A DNA stretch of 38,144 nt from Cytophagales bacterium (GTDB lineage Bacteria > Bacteroidota > Bacteroidia > Cytophagales > ES-bin-26). The translations under genes and the position numbers were made by a program. Positions 34,030 through 38,144 of this stretch are shown piece after piece; within the stretch, counting starts at the first letter, position 1, and each line of letters begins with the position of its first letter. Under the pieces are notes generated by a model, which was not told where the DNA came from, did no database searches, and worked only from the letters and a program-made list of their open reading frames with translations. The stretch spans positions 1 to 38,144 of the forward strand of contig JACMKY010000493.1 of the NCBI GenBank assembly GCA_014379925.1, given 5' to 3'.

Positions 34030-35109
34030 ATGACCATTGTTCCAGAAACTGCTCCAGAAACTGCTGCGGTTGATGCCCGGAAAGACATCCGCCAACTGAA
34101 CCTGTCCGAACTCAAGGACGCGCTGACGCGGTTGGGCGAACAGGCCTTTCGGGCCAAGCAAGTTCACGCGTGGCTGTGGAAACAATCGGCGCGTAGTTTC
34201 GACGAGATGACCAACCTTTCGCTCAAAACGCGGCAGTTGCTGGCCGAACGGTTCGTGATCCGGCCCGTGGCGGTGGAGAGCAAGCAGGTCAGCCGCGACC
34301 GGACCATCAAGTCGGCCTTCCGGCTCCACGACCGCCATCTGGTGGAGGGAGTGCTCATTCCCGCCGACGACCGGATGACGGCTTGCGTATCGTCGCAGGT
34401 AGGTTGTTCGCTCAGTTGCAAATTCTGCGCGACGGGCTACATGGTGCGCAAGCGCAACCTGGATGCGGCTGAAATCTACGACCAAATCGTCCACCTCCGC
34501 GGGCAGGCCGAGCAGCATTACCAGACCCCCCTTACCAACATCGTCTACATGGGCATGGGCGAGCCGCTGCTCAACTACGCCAACGTGCTGCAATCCATCG
34601 CGCACGTCACTTCGCCCGAAGGGCTGAACATGTCTCCCCGACGGATCACGGTATCGACGGCGGGCATTGCCAAGATGATTAGCAAGCTGGGCGACGACGA
34701 GGTGAAATTTAACCTGGCCCTTTCGCTGCACGCCGCCAACGACGGCAAGCGCAACCAGCTCATGCCCATCAACGAAAGCAACTCGCTGGCGGTGCTCAAG
34801 GAGGCGCTGCAATACTTCTACCGGAAAACCGGCACCCGCGTCACCTACGAATACATCCTCTTCCACCGGTTCAACGACACCCTGGAGGACGCGAAAGAGC
34901 TGTACGAATTCACCAAGCACACGCCCTGCAAGGTCAACATCATCGAATACAATCCGATTTCCGAAGCCAGCTTCGTCAACACCGACGAAGACTCGCTCCG
35001 CCACTTCGGCCAGTTTCTCGAAAACAAGGGCGTGGTGGTCAACGTGCGCCGCAGCCGGGGCAAGGACATCGACGCCGCCTGCGGCCAGTTGGCCGGCAAG
35101 CAGGGATGA
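34030..35109 (+). CDS. rlmN: Dual-specificity 23S rRNA/tRNA adenine-C2 methyltransferase RlmN
   Basis: A 359-residue radical-SAM enzyme that methylates A2503 of 23S rRNA and A37 of some tRNAs. The iron-sulphur ligands are Cys126, Cys130 and Cys133 in CSLSCKFCATGYM. The second catalytic Cys is at about 351 in DAACGQLAGK, near the C-terminus as expected. The family segments YMGMGEPLLNY and SLHAAND are also present. The start at 34030 (MTIVPETAP) leaves a normal N-terminus (about 20 residues before KDIRQLNLSEL), with no alternative ATG nearby. The large opposite-strand frame here is a shadow. Confidence 0.97.
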   Translation: MTIVPETAPETAAVDARKDIRQLNLSELKDALTRLGEQAFRAKQVHAWLWKQSARSFDEMTNLSLKTRQLLAERFVIRPVAVESKQVSRDRTIKSAFRLHDRHLVEGVLIPADDRMTACVSSQVGCSLSCKFCATGYMVRKRNLDAAEIYDQIVHLRGQAEQHYQTPLTNIVYMGMGEPLLNYANVLQSIAHVTSPEGLNMSPRRITVSTAGIAKMISKLGDDEVKFNLALSLHAANDGKRNQLMPINESNSLAVLKEALQYFYRKTGTRVTYEYILFHRFNDTLEDAKELYEFTKHTPCKVNIIEYNPISEASFVNTDEDSLRHFGQFLENKGVVVNVRRSRGKDIDAACGQLAGKQG

Positions 35110-35222
35110 CGGATTGGTTAATGGCGAGCGACGGGTAATGATCCGGCAAAAAGGCTGCCCTTCAGGCGAGCCGCGTTCGTCGGGACGAACAGGCCCTTCC
35201 TTGATTTAACATTGAGGTAACA

Positions 35223-35250
35223 TTGGCCGGAAAAAGTCTGGCTACCTTTG
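35223..35250 (+). promoter_or_regulatory. Putative promoter of the phosphate permease gene
   Basis: TTG (35223-35225) and TACCTTTG (35243-35250) are 17 bases apart, slightly short of the usual spacing, but the -7 box is perfect. The ATG at 35268 is 18 bases further on. Confidence 0.5.
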
Positions 35251-35267
35251 ACGCAAAATGCCCCCGC

Positions 35268-36671
35268 ATGTTTGGACTTGAACCCGGTTTACTCATCCTG
35301 CTCATTCTTTGCCTTGTTGCTGCCTGCGGGTTTGAATTTGTCAACGGCTTTCACGATACGGCCAACGCGGTGGCCACCGTTATTTACACCAACGCCCTGA
35401 AACCCAACGTAGCCGTGGTGTGGGCAGGCTTCTGCAATTTCGTTGGCGTGTTTTCGGGGGGCATTGCCGTTGCGATGGGCATCGTTTACCTGTTGCCCGT
35501 CGAATTGCTAATCGACCAGGACATCTACCACAGCGTTGCCATGGTGCTGGCCCTGCTGCTGAGCGCCATCATCTGGAACCTGGGAACGTGGTACCTGGGG
35601 TTGCCCAGTTCGAGTTCGCACACCCTCATCGGTTCCATCCTGGGCGTGGGACTGGCTTTTTCATTCATGCCCGAAAGTACCGGGGCCGCCGTCAATTGGA
35701 ACGAAGCCACCAAAATCGGCCTCTCGCTGATTGTCTCCCCGCTGTTCGGCTTTGGATTCACCATTCTCCTGATGTTTCTGCTCCGGCGGTTTACCAACAG
35801 TGAAACGCTTTTCCGGGAGCCCCTCCCCAACCAGCCACCCCCCCCCTGGATCCGCGGCGTGCTGATTGCGACTTGCACGGGGGTAAGCTTCTTTCACGGT
35901 TCCAACGACGGGCAGAAGGGCGTGGGACTGGTCATGCTCATCCTGATTGGCATTATCCCCTCGTACTTCGCGCTCAACGCGGAGAAAAATCCGTCTACCA
36001 TGCAGACCAGCCTGAGCAACATCGAGCGGGCGCTGGCCGGGGTGGACGCCTCCCAACTGACTGCTCCCAACCGACCGGTACTGCAAAGCGTGAAAAACGA
36101 GGTTGCCGACCTGCAACAGATGCTGGCGCTCGAAAAGGGAAACGGAACCGAAGCGGTCCGCCGCGACCGGCTGTCCATCCGCAAAGATATCTTGCTGATT
36201 GCCAATGGCACGAATAAAATTCTGGCGGACCAATCCGTCAACCTTCCCGCCGCCCGCGTCGCCAGCCTGAAGGGCGGGGTGGGGGCGTTGAAGGAATACA
36301 CCGACTACGCCCCCACCTGGGTGTTGCTGATGATCTCCGTTTCGCTGGGCCTGGGAACCATGGTAGGTTGGAAACGGATCGTGAAAACAGTGGGTGAAAA
36401 GATTGGCAAACAGCACCTTACCTACGCACAGGGCGCCTCGGCCGAATTGGTGGCGGCCAGTACCATCGGCGTGGCGAGCGGGCTGGGCCTGCCCGTCAGC
36501 ACGACCCACGTGCTTTCGTCGGGCATTGCGGGCAGTATGGTGGCCAACAAGGGTCTGGGCAATCTGCAACCCCAAACCGTGCGCAGCATCGCCCTGGCCT
36601 GGGTACTCACGCTGCCCGTTTCGATTCTCCTCTCGGGTTCGCTCTACGTCTTCTTCCGGTGGCTGTTTTAG
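35268..36671 (+). CDS. Inorganic phosphate transporter, PiT family
   Basis: A 467-residue membrane permease that imports phosphate with protons or sodium. The two duplicated PiT halves show their signatures: GFEFVNGFHDTANAVATVIY in the first half (about 23-42) and GLGLPVSTTHVLSSGIAG in the second. SFFHGSNDGQKGVGLVM (about 209-225) is the other conserved motif. A ~100-residue soluble insert lies between the halves (about 240-345, NPSTMQTSLSNIERALAGVD onward), a feature of a Bacteroidota PiT subgroup. I start at the ATG at 35268 (MFGLEPGLLIL). A terminator follows at 36736-36767. Confidence 0.93.
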   Translation: MFGLEPGLLILLILCLVAACGFEFVNGFHDTANAVATVIYTNALKPNVAVVWAGFCNFVGVFSGGIAVAMGIVYLLPVELLIDQDIYHSVAMVLALLLSAIIWNLGTWYLGLPSSSSHTLIGSILGVGLAFSFMPESTGAAVNWNEATKIGLSLIVSPLFGFGFTILLMFLLRRFTNSETLFREPLPNQPPPPWIRGVLIATCTGVSFFHGSNDGQKGVGLVMLILIGIIPSYFALNAEKNPSTMQTSLSNIERALAGVDASQLTAPNRPVLQSVKNEVADLQQMLALEKGNGTEAVRRDRLSIRKDILLIANGTNKILADQSVNLPAARVASLKGGVGALKEYTDYAPTWVLLMISVSLGLGTMVGWKRIVKTVGEKIGKQHLTYAQGASAELVAASTIGVASGLGLPVSTTHVLSSGIAGSMVANKGLGNLQPQTVRSIALAWVLTLPVSILLSGSLYVFFRWLF

Positions 36672-37044
36672 GCAGTTGGTCAAGAGATTGGACTACCTTC
36701 GCTGGATGCCACCCTTTTCGTGCGTACCGCTGGTAGAAAGGTTTTGACGGAAACCTTTCCGAAATTTTTTGCTACAGCAGGCGGTCGCTAACCTACCATC
36801 CACAGACCATGCTGACCCTCCCTTTTGCGTAGTCTACTGGCAACCAACGGTGGTCGGTGGGATCTACCCCGCGCACTTCCCGGTCTGATCCCTAAACTTT
36901 TTCAAGATTAGTTTGCATTTGTCAGCGCGATTTTTTACGTTGCGTCAGGATGGAATAGTGCGTTTGTTTGTGCCAAAGCCCCCTGAGCGTACACAAACGT
37001 CGGTCTTGCTATCTCATTCGTCTAGCCACCTAACTTCATCTTCC
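36672..37044 (+). other. Intergenic region after the phosphate permease
   Basis: It holds the terminator at 36736-36767 and no supported gene. An open frame starting at 36913 has poor protein character and runs into the decayed receptor start described next. Confidence 0.5.
36736..36767 (+). terminator. Intrinsic terminator of the phosphate permease gene
   Basis: A 9-bp perfect stem pairs 36736-36744 (gaaaggttt) with 36751-36759 around tgacgg and is followed closely by a run of Ts (attttttg). Confidence 0.75.
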
Positions 37045-37288
37045 ATGCAAAAGAACTCATTACTTCCTCCCTTAATCGCCCAAGCCGACCAATCCGTTTT
37101 TCTTCAACATCGCGCTGGTCGTTTACCTTTCCCTTGCGGAGGCACCCGCGGCTTTCAGCCAAGATAAAACCGCCAGCGGCAGTGCAACACCGGACCGGGA
37201 CAACCGCCCGGTAGCGTACGCGTCGGTTGTGTGGTACAAGTCATTGGTACGAAACCCAGACGACTTTCCTTTTCTGACCAAGCCCTAA
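37045..37288 (+). pseudogene. Decayed start of a SusC/carboxypeptidase-regulatory-type exported protein
   Basis: The ATG at 37045 opens MQKNSLLPPLIAQADQ, but the signal-peptide-like continuation NPFFFNIALVVYLSLAEAP, AAFSQDKTAS lies in the next frame, so a one-base frameshift separates them (near 37095). The shifted frame then reads NRPVAYASVVWYKS, which resembles the start of the carboxypeptidase-regulatory-like domain of SusC-type receptors (typically RPVAYASVVVKGT), before a stop at 37286-37288. The remnant covers only the signal peptide and first strands and is followed, 197 bp later, by an intact SusC-type gene. It may be the residue of an earlier receptor copy. Confidence 0.55.
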
Positions 37289-37485
37289 GGATTCCGTGCT
37301 TACCTCCGACGCGGTGGTTATAAATCCGGCAAACCGGTTAATCCGGTAGGTCGTGGTTCCGACTTACCGGCGATACCACCACTCGTTTGAAACCAATCCC
37401 CTTGCTGACATTGCCGGCTCCGTCGTCGGCCACCCTTTTTTCATTAAACTTTCCCTTTCCTGCTCACACTTAATCACAACCGTCC

Positions 37486-38144
37486 ATGAAATTAACGCTT
37501 TACCTCTTCAAACCCGCTGTCTGGCTCTTGATAGTGGGTTGTTTGCTATTTCAAACGGCCCGGGCCCAGCAGGCCGCATCCGTGCGGGTAACCGGACGCG
37601 TTGCCGACGATCGGTCCGAGCCCCTGCCCGGCGTAAGCGTAATCATCAAAGGCACCACCACGGGTACGGCTACCGACACCGACGGAAAGTACGCCCTGAC
37701 CGTGCCGAGTGGCAACGAAACGTTGATTTTCTCCTTCATCGGCTACAATAGCAAGGAGATGCCCATCAACAACCGCACGACCCTCGACGTGGCACTCGCG
37801 CCCGACGTCCAGTCACTTTCCGAACTGGTCGTCGTCGGATACGGACAGCAGAAGAAGGAAACGGTGACCGGCTCGGTGGCCACGGTAAAAGGCGCGGAAT
37901 TGGTGAAATCGCCTGCGGTGAACCTCTCCAACTCGATTGCGGGCCGAATGCCCGGGGTGATCGCGGTCAACCGAAGTGGTGAACCGGGCAACGACGGTTC
38001 CGGTATCCGCATTCGAGGTTCCAATACATTGGGTAGCAACGAAGCCTTGATTGTGATTGGCGGAATTCCGGCCCGGGCCGGTGGCATTGACCGACTGAAC
38101 CCGGCCGACATCGAAAACATTTCGGTGTTGAAAGACGCGTCGGC
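37486..38144 (+). CDS. SusC/RagA-family TonB-linked outer membrane receptor, N-terminal part
   Basis: The first ~219 residues of a TonB-dependent importer, cut by the window edge. A signal peptide (MKLTLYLFKPAVWLLIVGCL, ending ARAQ) precedes a carboxypeptidase-regulatory-like domain (VRVTGRVADDRSEPLPGVSV, GTTTGTATDTDGKYAL; about 30-105). A linker carries the SusC hallmark VVVGYGQQKKETVTGSV (about 117-133), and the plug domain begins with IAGRMPGVIAVN and IRIRGSNTLGSNEALIVI. SusC proteins import glycans or peptides together with a SusD lipoprotein, which should lie just outside the window. The substrate is unknown. The start at 37486 is fixed by the signal peptide. Confidence 0.95.
   Translation, partial: MKLTLYLFKPAVWLLIVGCLLFQTARAQQAASVRVTGRVADDRSEPLPGVSVIIKGTTTGTATDTDGKYALTVPSGNETLIFSFIGYNSKEMPINNRTTLDVALAPDVQSLSELVVVGYGQQKKETVTGSVATVKGAELVKSPAVNLSNSIAGRMPGVIAVNRSGEPGNDGSGIRIRGSNTLGSNEALIVIGGIPARAGGIDRLNPADIENISVLKDAS

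Noticed and set aside
33952-35004. A 350-residue minus-strand open frame opposite rlmN
   Set aside because: It mirrors a conserved radical-SAM gene, has no family motif and its composition follows codon positions of rlmN.
35661-36683. A 340-residue minus-strand open frame opposite the phosphate permease
   Set aside because: The PiT motifs on the plus strand are unmistakable; the reverse frame has no domain.
1-38144. CRISPR arrays, insertion sequences, integrases, tRNA or rRNA genes
   Set aside because: I saw no regularly spaced repeats, transposase motifs, cloverleaf with acceptor ends, or rRNA-like sequence; the only repeats are those listed.

Overview
The window reads as chromosomal DNA of a GC-rich member of the Bacteroidota, order Cytophagales, most like the Spirosoma/Larkinella group. 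The reasons are a PorT-type secretion protein next to ubiE, a SusC/RagA-type TonB receptor, the DUF1599 - BT_3928-like and folP - cdaA neighbourhood, a FadL-like outer membrane protein, many short lipoproteins with Bacteroidota-style lipoboxes, and several matches to the Bacteroidota promoter pattern TTG-N(18-21)-TAnnTTTG in place of E. coli-like boxes. The genus is an inference from gene content only. I found no tRNA, rRNA, CRISPR array, transposase or phage gene.

Region by region. 1-208: start of a short-chain dehydrogenase. 374-1851: ubiE and porT on the minus strand with overlapping reading frames. 1852-2398: a long intergenic stretch with a three-way-junction fold and a heptamer repeat. 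2399-5995: a NagX/YeiB-like membrane acyltransferase facing a prolyl oligopeptidase, separated by a 22-bp perfect hairpin. 6081-11881 is accessory: lipoproteins, a cupin, small membrane proteins, a locally duplicated membrane-protein gene, and the 3' stump of an S9 peptidase cut just after where its catalytic serine should lie. 11988-12716: an AT-rich, probably imported ParB-fold gene. 12907-17953: the conserved rimP-nusA-infB operon, whose leader carries a well-formed intrinsic terminator in front of rimP. 18196-20333: an EEP phosphodiesterase-like membrane protein and a transglutaminase-like protein lacking the usual DUF2126 half. 20644-24739: a secreted DUF1080 protein followed by a secreted beta-propeller/blue-copper fusion. 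25061-28330: an Asn/Gly/Ser/Tyr-rich lipoprotein and a FadL-like porin. 28462-31995 (minus): DUF1599, a DoxX-type membrane protein, an oligopeptide-type ABC permease and shikimate kinase. 32033-36671 (plus): folP, cdaA, rlmN and a phosphate permease. 36672-38144: a terminator, a decayed SusC-type gene start, and the 5' part of an intact SusC-type gene that runs off the window.

Functionally the window mixes housekeeping (menaquinone, folate and shikimate synthesis, translation initiation and transcription elongation, c-di-AMP synthesis, 23S/tRNA methylation, phosphate uptake) with envelope functions (T9SS, TonB import, lipoproteins, secreted sugar-active proteins). I do not see a clear-cut new defence or biosynthetic system. 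The best leads are the rimP-nusA-infB leader terminator, the propeller-cupredoxin fusion paired with DUF1080, the AT-rich ParB-fold orphan, the intergenic three-way junction, and the duplication breakpoint that meets the broken peptidase.
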